Shown here: positions 15,083 to 24,390 of the stretch, one piece after another | Layout of the letters: each line of letters begins with the position of its first letter | Numbering within the stretch: the first letter of the stretch is position 1 | Source of the DNA: Thermoplasmata archaeon | GTDB lineage: Archaea; Thermoplasmatota; Thermoplasmata; Lutacidiplasmatales; UBA184 | Assembly: GCA_021816955.1 (NCBI GenBank) | Contig: JAKAWP010000013.1 | Coordinates: 1 to 33,198, forward strand | Length of the DNA: 33,198 nt | Direction of reading: 5' to 3' | Notes under the pieces: model-generated | What the model was told of the DNA's origin: nothing | What the model saw: the letters and a program-made list of their open reading frames with translations, nothing else | Database searches by the model: none | Translations under genes and position numbers: made by a program

Positions 15083-16516
15083 ATGACGGCGTTTCGGTAC
15101 GATCGGACCCCGATCCCGGAAGAGTCGAAGGAGGAGCGTGTCGGCGGCTTCGGCGAGATTCTCGAACCGTACCGTCGGGAAGAGGCGATCACCGAGGCGC
15201 GACGGTGCCTTCAGTGCGCGATGCCGTTCTGCGTGCAGGCGTGCCCGATCACCCAAGATTGCCGCGGATACATCTCCCTCATCGCTCAGGAGCGATTCGA
15301 CGACGCGGCCCGGCTGACACTGAGAGAGAACCCGCTCGCCACAGTCCTCTGCAAGACGTGTTACCATTACTGCGAGGAAGATTGCGTGATGGGTGGCCGG
15401 GGGGCGCCGATCGCGATCCGCCACCTCAAGCGCGCGGCCTTGGAGCACGGTCGCTCCGACCTCGCCTACGTGGCGCGCCCGTCGAACGGCGACCGGATCG
15501 CGATCATCGGTGGCGGGCCGGCCGGGCTCATGGCCGCGTGGGATCTCGCCCTGCGCGGGTACTCGGTGACGGTCTTCGAGGCCGCGCCGTACCTCGGCGG
15601 GCAGATCGAGTCGATTCCGAAGTACCACCTCAACGGTACCGAGCTCGCCTACGATCTGGCGCGCTTCCGAAACCTCGATGTGAAGTTTGAGCTCGGCCGC
15701 AGGGCCGGGGGCGATCTCGTGCCCGAGCGTCTTCTTCAGGACGGGTACTCGGCCGTCCTGATCGCCGTCGGGGCATCGAGCCCGCGCCACCTCGGAATCC
15801 CCGGTGAGGAGCTCCCCGGGGTGTTCTACGCACTCCCGTTCCTGATCGCCCTCAACACCGGACCGACCGGCCTGATCGGCCGCAACGACCGTCAGATCGT
15901 TGTCATCGGAGGTGGCGACGTAGCGCTCGACGCGGCGCGCTCGGCCCGGCGGATCGCCCGGGACGGCTCGGTCCTCCTGGTCTATCGGAAAGGAAGGGAG
16001 GCGATGCCCGCCGGCACCGAAGAGGTCGAGGGCGGCGAGATCGAAGGCGTCCGGTTCCTATTCGAACGCACCCCCGTACGGATCGAAGGGGCCGGTCACG
16101 TGGAACGGATCGTGGTCGCTGCGACGCGCGTGGGACCCCCCGACGCCCGCGGGCGACCGACCGTGGCGATCGTACCGGGCAGCGAAGAAACCATTCCGTG
16201 CGATACCGTCGTGATCGCGGCGGGAGAGGTGGCGGATATCGGCTCGCTGCCGGCCGAGCTCGATTTCAAGGTTTCATCCCACGGATGGCCGGAGGGCCGG
16301 AAGGCGGACTGGATGACGGACGTCGACGGGGTGTTCGCGACCGGCGGAAAGTCGATCGTGTACGCCATGGGCGCCGGTAGCCGCGTCGCGCAGGCGATCG
16401 ATGCGTACGTCGCCGCGAAGCGAGGACGTCCCGCGACGCCCCGACCCGACCCGTTCGGAGGCGCGCAGCCGCCCTCCCTTCCGAGCGGGTACGGGGGTCC
16501 GACGTGGCAACTGTAA
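15083..16516 (+). CDS. GltD-like NAD(P)H-dependent FAD/Fe-S oxidoreductase (glutamate synthase small subunit family)
   Basis: ARRCLQCAMPFCVQACPITQDCRGYI, CKTCYHYCEEDC, IAIIGGGPAGLMAAWDLALRG, IVVIGGGDVALDAARSARR, GVFATGG. Confidence 0.88.
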   Translation: MTAFRYDRTPIPEESKEERVGGFGEILEPYRREEAITEARRCLQCAMPFCVQACPITQDCRGYISLIAQERFDDAARLTLRENPLATVLCKTCYHYCEEDCVMGGRGAPIAIRHLKRAALEHGRSDLAYVARPSNGDRIAIIGGGPAGLMAAWDLALRGYSVTVFEAAPYLGGQIESIPKYHLNGTELAYDLARFRNLDVKFELGRRAGGDLVPERLLQDGYSAVLIAVGASSPRHLGIPGEELPGVFYALPFLIALNTGPTGLIGRNDRQIVVIGGGDVALDAARSARRIARDGSVLLVYRKGREAMPAGTEEVEGGEIEGVRFLFERTPVRIEGAGHVERIVVAATRVGPPDARGRPTVAIVPGSEETIPCDTVVIAAGEVADIGSLPAELDFKVSSHGWPEGRKADWMTDVDGVFATGGKSIVYAMGAGSRVAQAIDAYVAAKRGRPATPRPDPFGGAQPPSLPSGYGGPTWQL

Positions 16517-17007
16517 GGCCTGTCGCCGTCACCGCCGACCGGCGGCTAAGGCGGCGTCGACGTGCGCGATACGTCCCAGCGGCGCCCGCGATTTGCGAAC
16601 TGTCGGCGGGCGCGCTCGTCCGCCGCGCCCGGGACGATCACCTACTGCTGCTGCATGAACGTCGGGGCGATCGGTGGTGCTTTCCGAAGGGTCACGTCGA
16701 TCCCGGCGAGTCGCTACGAACAGCGGCTCAACGCGAGATCGCCGAGGAGACCGGAATAACCCGGCTGAAGATCGCGAGGGAGTTACGAGAGGTCCATTAT
16801 CGGTTCTACGATCCGGGCCGCCGGGTGAATGTGATCAAGACATGCGTCTACTTTCTCGCCGAGACGGTGGCCGACGAGGTCCGGCTCGAGCCGATCTTCG
16901 ATCGGTTTGCGTGGCTGCCCGCTCGCACCGCTCGGCGCCGGGTGGCATTTGCTGAAGAACGCGCCGTGATCGACGCGCTCGCCGGCCTCCGTCGCTCCGG
17001 GCGCTGA
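16504..17007 (+). CDS. Nudix hydrolase
   Basis: Nudix box GHVDPGESLRTAAQREIAEETGI; overlaps end of GltD-like gene. Confidence 0.88.
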   Translation: MATVRPVAVTADRRLRRRRRARYVPAAPAICELSAGALVRRARDDHLLLLHERRGDRWCFPKGHVDPGESLRTAAQREIAEETGITRLKIARELREVHYRFYDPGRRVNVIKTCVYFLAETVADEVRLEPIFDRFAWLPARTARRRVAFAEERAVIDALAGLRRSGR

Positions 17008-17027
17008 CACCGCTCTCACCGGAGCGG

Positions 17028-18695
17028 TCAGAGTGGTCCGGGCCAGCGGAACCGCGCCGCGCGCGCCATCGCCACCGACTCGGGGTATCCCGCGTCGGCG
17101 TGCCGAACAACGCCGAGACCGGGGTCGTTGTGGAGCGTGCGAGAAAGACGCCGCTCGGCCTCCCGGGTTCCGTCCGCCACGACTACGAGGCCGGCATGGA
17201 TCGAGTTCCCGATCCCGACCCCGCCTCCGTGGTGAACGGAGACCCAGCTCGCGCCGCTGACGGCGTTCAAGAGGGCATTGAGGATCGGCCAATCGGCGAT
17301 CGCGTCCGAGCCGTCGCGCATCTGTTCGGTCTCCCGAAACGGACTCGCCACGCTTCCGGTATCGTGATGGTCGCGCCCGATGGCGATCGGCGCCTGGAGG
17401 CGGCCGTCCCGAACCATGTCGTTCACGAGTCCGCCGAATCGCTCGCGCTCGCCGTACTTCATGTAGCAGATCCGCGCCGGCAACCCTTGGAAGCGCACTC
17501 GTTCGCCGGCAATGCGGATCCACCGGCACAGCGACGGGTTGTCGGAGAACTCACGCTCGACCATGGCGTCGATTGCCCGGATATCTTCCGGCGCTCCGGA
17601 GAGCGCAATCCAACGGAACGGTCCGCTACCGACCGCGAAGAGCGGACGGATGTAGCGAGGAACGTAGCCGGGGATCTCGAAGGCGTTCTCGACGCCCGAT
17701 GCCTTCGCCTGGGAACGAAAGTTGTTCCCGTAGTCGAAGACCCGCGCGCCGCGGCGTTGGAATTCGAGGATCGCCCGCGCTTCCGTCGCGAGGGAAGTCC
17801 GGACGCGACGAAGGTACTCGGTAGGATCCCGCCCCCGGAGCACCGCGGCCGATTCGACCGATTCGCCGACGGGCAGATATCCGACGCGGAGATCGTGCGC
17901 CGCCGTCTGGTCGGTCACCACATCCGGCACGATCCCCTGCTGGAGGAGCGCCGGGTAGACCTCGGCCGCGTTGCCGAGCAGTCCGACGCTGACGGCTCGA
18001 CCGTGGGCCGCGGCTTCCCGCACCCAATCGACCGCTTCCGCCAGGTTGTCGGCTCGGCGGTCCAGATACTGGCCGCGGAGCCGTCGCTCGATCGCGCGGG
18101 GGTCGACGTCGACGATGAGGGCACTGCCGCCGAGCATCGTGATCGCGAGCGGCTGCGCCCCTCCCATCTCTCCGAGCCCCGAGGAGAGGACCCACCGACC
18201 GGTAAGATCGGCGGCGCCGAACTCGATCCGCGCCAAGGAAGCGAGGGTCTCGTAAGTACCCTGCAAGATCCCCTGGGTGCCGATGTACACCCAGCTCCCG
18301 GCGGTCATCTGCCCGTACATCGTGAGGCCCCGCGCTTCGAGGTCCCAGAACACGTCGTCGGTCGCCCACCGCGGCACCAGATTGGCGTTCGCAATCAAGA
18401 TCCGGGGGGCGTCGGGGTGGGTGGGGAAGACGCCGACCGGCTTACCGGACTGAACGAGGAGAGTCTCTTCCGGGCCGAGCCGCTCCAGCTCGGCAACGAT
18501 CGCGTCGAAGGCGGCCCAGTTTCGAGCCGCTTTGCCCCGTCCGCCGTACACGATGAGGTGGTCGGGGTCCCGAGCGACCTCGGGGTCGAGGTTGTTCATC
18601 AATAAGCGCAGCGCGGCTTCGGCCCCCCAGGTCGAACAGCGGCGGTTTGGTCCCCGAGGGGCTCGGACCACGCGAGGAGCGAGCGCGGATTCCAT
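17028..18695 (-). CDS. hutU: Urocanate hydratase
   Basis: [97 protein letters not shown]. Confidence 0.95.
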   Translation of the reverse strand: MESALAPRVVRAPRGPNRRCSTWGAEAALRLLMNNLDPEVARDPDHLIVYGGRGKAARNWAAFDAIVAELERLGPEETLLVQSGKPVGVFPTHPDAPRILIANANLVPRWATDDVFWDLEARGLTMYGQMTAGSWVYIGTQGILQGTYETLASLARIEFGAADLTGRWVLSSGLGEMGGAQPLAITMLGGSALIVDVDPRAIERRLRGQYLDRRADNLAEAVDWVREAAAHGRAVSVGLLGNAAEVYPALLQQGIVPDVVTDQTAAHDLRVGYLPVGESVESAAVLRGRDPTEYLRRVRTSLATEARAILEFQRRGARVFDYGNNFRSQAKASGVENAFEIPGYVPRYIRPLFAVGSGPFRWIALSGAPEDIRAIDAMVEREFSDNPSLCRWIRIAGERVRFQGLPARICYMKYGERERFGGLVNDMVRDGRLQAPIAIGRDHHDTGSVASPFRETEQMRDGSDAIADWPILNALLNAVSGASWVSVHHGGGVGIGNSIHAGLVVVADGTREAERRLSRTLHNDPGLGVVRHADAGYPESVAMARAARFRWPGPL

Positions 18696-18790
18696 CGCGG
18701 CCGGGACGAGGCGGGCGCGGGCTATGAACCCTTCCGCTCAGGGGGGTCGGCCCCAAACTCCAAAACCCGGTCCGCCCATGCTCCGTCTGC

Positions 18791-18863
18791 GCCGCCGTAG
18801 CTCAGTCGGTAGAGCGGCTGATTTGTAATCAGCAGGTCGGGAGTTCGAAGCTCCCCGGCGGCT
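18791..18863 (+). tRNA. tRNA-Thr(UGU)
   Basis: GCCGCCG/CGGCGGC acceptor, GCTC/GAGC D arm, GCTGA-TTTGTAA-TCAGC anticodon arm (TGT), GGGAG-TTCGAAG-CTCCC T arm. Confidence 0.96.
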
Positions 18864-19025
18864 CTCGCCCGCGGCGCTCGTTCGATTTTGTCGATAGCTC
18901 GGCGGTTCCAGACGACGCCCTACCGCCCTCGGCGCGCTCCCCTCGATCGAATCCGGGGCGCGATCGGCATGATCAGCGGCGCCGGTCGGGGGGAACCGGT
19001 CCCAAGCGGCGGGAGTTCACCGTTC

Positions 19026-19031
19026 TTATAA
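19026..19031 (+). promoter_or_regulatory. TATA box of MarR-family gene
   Basis: TTATAA ~31 nt upstream of ATG 19062. Confidence 0.55.
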
Positions 19032-19061
19032 GCGGGCAGTTACCCAGTTCTGGTTAGTTAG

Positions 19062-19532
19062 ATGTCGACCACTCCCCGGAACGAACTAGAGATCGTCGGA
19101 ACGATGTTTCGGTTTGCGTACGGCCGATTCGGGACCGCGCTCCTCGACTCGGCCCGGCGGGCGAAGCTGTCCGCCACAGAGGCCCGGGCCCTTCGCGCGC
19201 TGGTAGCGGAGTGGGCGAGAACCCCAACCGAACTGAGCCGGTACCTGATGATCACCCCCACGGCCGTGGCGAACGCGGTCGATCGTCTCGAGGAACGGGA
19301 GCTCGTTCGCCGCGCGCCGGATTCCGCCGACCGAAGGCGGCTGGCGCTGGAAGTGACGCCGAAGGGGCTCCGCGTCGCCGACGCCGTTTGGGGAGAGATC
19401 CTTGCTCGCTTGGACCGGGCTTGGCATGAGCTCGATCCGCAGGATCAAGAGGACTTCCGCCGTACCGCTCCGAAAGTCCTGCAGGCGCTCGAGCGGCAGT
19501 TCGGCGCGAGCGCCGCGGAGACCGAGCCGTAG
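19062..19532 (+). CDS. MarR-family transcriptional regulator
   Basis: wHTH: LSATEARALRALVAEWARTPTELSRYLMITPTAVANAVDRLEERELVRRAPDSADRRRLALEVTPKG. Confidence 0.88.
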   Translation: MSTTPRNELEIVGTMFRFAYGRFGTALLDSARRAKLSATEARALRALVAEWARTPTELSRYLMITPTAVANAVDRLEERELVRRAPDSADRRRLALEVTPKGLRVADAVWGEILARLDRAWHELDPQDQEDFRRTAPKVLQALERQFGASAAETEP

Positions 19533-19604
19533 TTCGGGCGGCGACCGCCACACGAGTGGGCGGTCAACGCAATGCGCTTCGTTCGGTTCGGCCAGCGGCC
19601 GCGG

Positions 19605-20843
19605 TCAGGGAGGGGGCGACCGGCGACGGGCCCGAGGAACGCGCCGCCCGGAGTCCCGCGGCGATCGGCGCCGCCACGTGCCGGCAATGACCCACGGCGG
19701 CTCCGGTCCGATCGGGTCGACGATCTCCGAGCGGAACCGGTCGACGGCCTTCTCGTCGACCTCGATACCGAGGCCGGGTCGGGTCGGGATCTGGAACACT
19801 CCGTGGTCGATCGAATAGCCCCGGACGAGCGAACGCTTCCAGACCGGCCAGCTCGCCTCGAAACTCTCTTGGAGGAAGAAGGTCGGGAGCGCCGCATCGA
19901 TCTGCAACGTCGCGGCGGTCTGGACCGGCCCGAAGGCGTTGTGGTAGGCGACCGGCGCCCCGAACGACGCCGCCACGCCCGCGATCTCCCGCCCGTAGGT
20001 GAAGCCGCCCGAGTTCGTGATGTCCGGTTGAAGGATGTCAACCAACCCCCGGGCCAAGTAGCTCTGGAAATCCGCCGGGGTCAATAGCCGCTCGCCGAGC
20101 GCGACCGGGGTCCGGACCTCCCGACGGAACGTCGCGAGCGCATCGTTGAACTCGGGAATCATCGGCTCCTCCATGAACCGCGGAGCGTATTGGTCCAATT
20201 CTCGACCGGCTCGAATCGCGGCCTCGGGCCAGAACCGTCCGTGGTACTCGATGAGCAGATCGACCTCGGGCCCGACCGCTCGTCGGACCGCCCGGACCCG
20301 CGCCGACGCGGCGCGGAGGCCCGCCGGGGAGAGGGAACGGTATTCGGCGCCGAACGGGTCGAACTTGAGGGCCGTGAACCCTTGGCGGACCATCGCCCGG
20401 GCCTTGGCTGCGAACTCCTCGGGCTCGATACAGTCCGAGTACCACCCGTTCGAATAGGCCCGGACGGAGCGCCGGACCGCCCCACCGAGCAACGTGGAGA
20501 TCGGGGCCCCGACCGATCGACCCACGAGGTCGTGGCAGGCGATATCGACGGCGCTGAGGGCGCTCGTCGCTTCCATCGAGCGGGATCGGTAGAACGAGTA
20601 GATCTCGAACCGGCGAAGGGCTTCGGCGTGCCGCTCGAGCTCGACCCCTTCGTAGAAGCGGCCGACTTCGAACACACTCGTGCGGACCGGATGAGTCATC
20701 AGCGTGGTCGGAGCTTCTCCCCAGCCGACGGCGCCGCGGGTGGTCGTGACCTTCACGAGTACGACCGTCGAGCTCCACGGACTGGAGAGTTCGTCGCCGT
20801 CCGCCGCCACTTCGATCGCTTCGACCGACTGGATCTTCTCCAT
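19605..20843 (-). CDS. Mandelate racemase/muconate lactonizing enzyme (enolase superfamily)
   Basis: Start MEKIQSVEAIEVAADG; ALKFDPFGAEYRSL, LLIEYHGRFW, FMEEPM, PVALGERLLTPADF, DILQPDITNSGGFTYGREIAGVA. Confidence 0.85.
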   Translation of the reverse strand: MEKIQSVEAIEVAADGDELSSPWSSTVVLVKVTTTRGAVGWGEAPTTLMTHPVRTSVFEVGRFYEGVELERHAEALRRFEIYSFYRSRSMEATSALSAVDIACHDLVGRSVGAPISTLLGGAVRRSVRAYSNGWYSDCIEPEEFAAKARAMVRQGFTALKFDPFGAEYRSLSPAGLRAASARVRAVRRAVGPEVDLLIEYHGRFWPEAAIRAGRELDQYAPRFMEEPMIPEFNDALATFRREVRTPVALGERLLTPADFQSYLARGLVDILQPDITNSGGFTYGREIAGVAASFGAPVAYHNAFGPVQTAATLQIDAALPTFFLQESFEASWPVWKRSLVRGYSIDHGVFQIPTRPGLGIEVDEKAVDRFRSEIVDPIGPEPPWVIAGTWRRRSPRDSGRRVPRARRRSPPP

Positions 20844-20965
20844 CGATACCCCGCCGGACCCGATCGCTCGACCGGATCGGCACCCCACGGAGGCACGGCC
20901 CCACTTGACGGTTGCGCGAGCGGCGAGGAGCCGGCTATTTGCGAGACCCGAGAAGGGGATCGAGG

Positions 20966-21415
20966 CTACGGAGATCGGGGGGAAAATGCCGCCGCCTGGA
21001 TCCGGCGGGCATGGGGGCCGGGAAGCGGGGTCGCGATGACCTCCCGGACGAGGCCGGCCGGGTCGATCACAAACGTGACCCGTCGGGAGAGGCCGAACCA
21101 CCCGAGCACGCCGTACCGCCGGGCCACCTCGCCGCCGACATCCGACAGGAGAGGAAACGGCAGATCGCACCGCGCCACGAACCGCTCTTGAGCTTCGACC
21201 GGGTCCGTGCTGATCCCGACGATCGTCGCCCCGCGGGCGCGCACCGAGGGGTGCACTTCCGCCATCGCGCGGGCTTCCCGGGTGCAGCCGAGAGAGTTCG
21301 CCTTCGGGTAGAAGAACAGCACCACCCATTGGCCCCGCTGAGAACCGAGCGAGAACGGTCGGCCGTCCGAGGCTCGAAGTGTGAAATCTGGCGCTGGTTC
21401 GCCCGGTCGAATCAC
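20966..21415 (-). CDS. Peroxiredoxin, Bcp/PrxQ-like
   Basis: GTG start giving VIRPGEPAPDFTLRASDGRPFSLGSQRGQWVVLFFYPKANSLGCTREARAM; Cys in GCT motif. Confidence 0.85.
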   Translation of the reverse strand: MIRPGEPAPDFTLRASDGRPFSLGSQRGQWVVLFFYPKANSLGCTREARAMAEVHPSVRARGATIVGISTDPVEAQERFVARCDLPFPLLSDVGGEVARRYGVLGWFGLSRRVTFVIDPAGLVREVIATPLPGPHARRIQAAAFSPRSP

Positions 21416-21437
21416 GATCCCCCTACCCGTCGAGGCC

Positions 21438-21441
21438 TTAA
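21438..21441. promoter_or_regulatory. Palindromic TTAA element centred between divergent peroxiredoxin and rfcL starts
   Basis: CCTTAATGG; ~23 nt from GTG 21415 (-), ~24 nt from ATG 21465 (+). Confidence 0.45.
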
Positions 21442-21464
21442 TGGCGTTGACACTGGCCAGCTCG

Positions 21465-23138
21465 ATGATCCAAGCCCGCGGCATTCGGCTCCCGTTGTCC
21501 GAGCGATGCCGGCCGAGCCGTCTCGACGAGTTGGTCGGAAACGTCCGGGCGATCGCCGAACTTCGCTCGTTTGCCCAGCGATGGCAACGGGCCCCTCCCT
21601 GGCCCCGGTGGCGCGCCGCGCTCTTGAGCGGCCCGCCGGGAGTCGGCAAGACCTCGGCCGCGATCGCCCTCGCTGGGACGATGGGCTGGGAACTCGTCGA
21701 GATGAACGCCTCCGACGCGCGGAACGAAGAGGCGATCGAGAAGGTCGCCGGCCGCGCCTCGCTCAGCCATTCCCTCCTCGCGGGGCCGTCCGCCGGTGAA
21801 ACCCGTCGAGTGTTGATCCTGCTGGACGAGGCCGATTGCCTGACCGGCCGACCCCCTGCGGAGGAGCGGGTCGTCCCGCCGCCGCTCACCCTCGCGGAGT
21901 TCCTTCGCGGACGGTACCGGGAGATCGCCGCGCTCAACGCGGCGTGGCAGCTCGGGACGCCGGGGGCTCCCCGACCGTTCCGAGATTGGAAGGAGATTCC
22001 TCGATCGGTGGGAACGGCGGCATGGAGCCGGTGGCCCGCCGCTCAGGCCGATCTCCGAGAGTTTGCCCGAGCGGAGCGCCGACCGGACCTGACCGATCGG
22101 GGCGGCGCGGGAGCAATCGCCCGCTTGGTCCGATCGACCCGGCAGCCGATCGTGCTTACGGTGAACGACGAACGGGCCATCTTCCGACTGGCGCCGGGCC
22201 TTCGAGGCGCCGTCCAACAGATCCGATTCGAACCGTTGAGCGACGAAGAGATCGCGCGCGCTCTCCAGCGAGCCGCGATCGCCATCGGACGGCCCGACGC
22301 GTCGACGTTGTGCCCTGCGATCGCCCGCCGGGCTCGAGGCGACCTTCGGGCCGCGCTCAACGATCTCGACGCACTCAGCGGAGCGGCGGGGATCGACCCG
22401 GCGACCGTCGGCAGCCGGGACGTGGCGAGCGAGCTCTCGGATTTCACCGCCGAGGTGCTCTCGTCGCCCCGGTTCTATCGAGCCGGGGAGGTGCGGGACC
22501 GCCTGGACCTCCCGCCGGAGGAGATCCTTCCGTGGATCGAGGAGAACATACCGCGGGTCGCCCCGGATCCCGACCGGGGGCTCGACGCGTTCGAGCGACT
22601 CGCCTGCGCCGAGCAGTTCCTCGGCCGGGCCCGCCGCCACCGCGTCTACAGTCTCTGGAGCTATGCTTCGGAAATCGAGACGGGCGGGGTCTCGACCGCC
22701 CTATTGGACCGACCCACAGCCGTTCGGGAACGGCCCGAGTTTCCGCACTTTCTCGGCCAGATGGGACAGAGCCGAGTAAGCCGGCAGATGCGCGACGCGA
22801 TCGCATCCAAGGTCGGCCGTGTCTGCCATCTCTCCCGGTCGAAATCCCGGGAGGAGATGCTTGAGTTCTTGGAGGCGGCCTTCGGCATCGGGCCGGACAC
22901 TCGTGTTGGGGGTGGCCGAGACGCGCGACTCGTCGAGTCTCTCGGTCTCACGGCGGACGAACTCGCCTGGATTCTCCACGTGACGCCAGACGCTCCCCGG
23001 ATCGTCCGTGCGTTCGCTCCGGCGGCCGGTCTGTCCGAGAGGCCGGCCGAACGAGTGTCCGACGAGCGACCTCCGCGTTCGGCGACCCGCCGGATCCAAC
23101 AGCGACATCTCTCGTCGTTCGGGTCGGAGGATCCGTGA
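21465..23138 (+). CDS. rfcL: Replication factor C large subunit
   Basis: LSERCRPSRLDELVGN, SGPPGVGKTSAAIALA, ILLDEADCL, DRGGAGAIARLV, VLTVNDERAIFRLAPGLRG, RARGDLRAALNDLDALS. Alternative start 21441. Confidence 0.87.
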   Translation: MIQARGIRLPLSERCRPSRLDELVGNVRAIAELRSFAQRWQRAPPWPRWRAALLSGPPGVGKTSAAIALAGTMGWELVEMNASDARNEEAIEKVAGRASLSHSLLAGPSAGETRRVLILLDEADCLTGRPPAEERVVPPPLTLAEFLRGRYREIAALNAAWQLGTPGAPRPFRDWKEIPRSVGTAAWSRWPAAQADLREFARAERRPDLTDRGGAGAIARLVRSTRQPIVLTVNDERAIFRLAPGLRGAVQQIRFEPLSDEEIARALQRAAIAIGRPDASTLCPAIARRARGDLRAALNDLDALSGAAGIDPATVGSRDVASELSDFTAEVLSSPRFYRAGEVRDRLDLPPEEILPWIEENIPRVAPDPDRGLDAFERLACAEQFLGRARRHRVYSLWSYASEIETGGVSTALLDRPTAVRERPEFPHFLGQMGQSRVSRQMRDAIASKVGRVCHLSRSKSREEMLEFLEAAFGIGPDTRVGGGRDARLVESLGLTADELAWILHVTPDAPRIVRAFAPAAGLSERPAERVSDERPPRSATRRIQQRHLSSFGSEDP

Positions 23139-23872
23139 CCACCCTCCCCCGAGCGGTCGTCTCCTGGAGCAGCGGGAAGGACTCCGCGTGGGCCCTGTAC
23201 ACCGTGCGCTCGCAGCGGTTGTGCGAGGTCGTCGGGTTGCTGACAACGGTGACCCAAACGTACGCGCGGGTGTCGATGCACGGGGTCCGGGAAGCGATCC
23301 TCCGTCGGCAGGCGGAGGCCGCGGGCCTTCCCCTGTTCACGGTGCCGATCCCGTCTCCTTGCCCGAACGAGGTCTACGAGCGGGCGATGGGGGCGATGAT
23401 GGCTCGATTGCGGGCGCTTCAGATCGAGCAAGTGGTCTTCGGCGACCTCTATCTCGAAGAGATCCGCGCGTACCGCGAAGAGAAGATGCGCGGGACCGGG
23501 CTGGCGCCGGTCTTCCCCTTGTGGGGGCAGCCGACCCGTGCGCTGGCGGAAGCGATGATCGACGCGGGAGTCGTCGCCACCCTCGTCGCGGTCGATCCGC
23601 GCAAGCTGGACCGGGCGTTCGCCGGCCGCCGCTTCGACCGGCAACTGCTCGACGATCTTCCCGCCGGTTGCGATCCGTGCGGGGAGAACGGGGAGTACCA
23701 CACCTGCGTCACGAACGGCCCGATGTTCCGGAGTCCGATTCCGGTGCGGCCGGGCCCGATCGTCGACCGTGACGGATTCGTCTTTGCGGACCTCGAGCTG
23801 TCGGAGCCCGCGGACGGGGCTTCTCCGGCTACTCCAGTTGAGCCGTCAAGCGGATCGGCACGTTCCCTTTGA
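23135..23872 (+). CDS. Diphthine--ammonia ligase / MJ0570-type ATP pyrophosphatase
   Basis: SWSSGKDSAWALYTV PP-loop, FGDLYLEEIRAYREEKM, CDPCGENGEYHTCVTNGPMF. Confidence 0.87.
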   Translation: MTTLPRAVVSWSSGKDSAWALYTVRSQRLCEVVGLLTTVTQTYARVSMHGVREAILRRQAEAAGLPLFTVPIPSPCPNEVYERAMGAMMARLRALQIEQVVFGDLYLEEIRAYREEKMRGTGLAPVFPLWGQPTRALAEAMIDAGVVATLVAVDPRKLDRAFAGRRFDRQLLDDLPAGCDPCGENGEYHTCVTNGPMFRSPIPVRPGPIVDRDGFVFADLELSEPADGASPATPVEPSSGSARSL

Positions 23873-24266
23873 GGGCTCCCGAGATGGGGCAGCCGTCCGC
23901 CGCCGATTGCGCGGCCTTCTGAAACTCGTCCGCGGCTAGACCGGGAACGCGACCGGTCACGTGGAGGTCGATGCCCGTCACCTTCCAGCCGTCACCGACT
24001 TTGTCGAACGTCGCCTGGGCCGAGACTCGGAGCGATTCGGGAGGATGGCCGCCGCGTCCCAACCCGGCCGATAGCGCCATCGAGTAGCACGCCGCGTGCG
24101 CGGCGGCCAACAGCTCCTCCGGGCTCGTCTTCCCGGCCGGCGCTTCCGTGCGGGAAGACCAACTGATTGGAAGTTCCCGAAACGTCCCGGTCTCTCCTCC
24201 CACCGATCCGTGTCCGTGAAGCAGGTCGCCTACCCAGACCGCGCGAGCCGTCCTCTTTGCTGCCAT
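23829..24266 (-). CDS. OsmC-family peroxiredoxin-like protein
   Basis: SPEELLAAAHAACYSMALS ... DGCPISGALKGNVPI paired-Cys motifs; convergent overlap with Dph6-like gene. Confidence 0.88.
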   Translation of the reverse strand: MAAKRTARAVWVGDLLHGHGSVGGETGTFRELPISWSSRTEAPAGKTSPEELLAAAHAACYSMALSAGLGRGGHPPESLRVSAQATFDKVGDGWKVTGIDLHVTGRVPGLAADEFQKAAQSAADGCPISGALKGNVPIRLTAQLE

Positions 24267-24289
24267 GCCGGCGCCAACGAGCGATCGGA

Positions 24290-24294
24290 TTTAA
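24290..24294 (-). promoter_or_regulatory. TATA-like element of OsmC gene
   Basis: GTTAAATCC on minus strand ~25 nt upstream of ATG at 24266. Confidence 0.5.
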
Positions 24295-24390
24295 CGTTCC
24301 GTCGTGCGGCGGGCATCAGTGGAGGCGGCCGGAGATGACCCCCTCCACGTCGAGGGCTCGTCTCATGTACCAATCTTCCTTGGAGCGCTC

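Noticed and set aside
17100-18605. 501-aa plus-strand ORF
   Set aside because: Antisense to the highly conserved urocanate hydratase; no recognisable domain.
20844-21329. N-terminal extension of the 574-aa ORF (19605-21329)
   Set aside because: Overlaps the peroxiredoxin gene in another frame; enolase-superfamily sequence begins at 20843.
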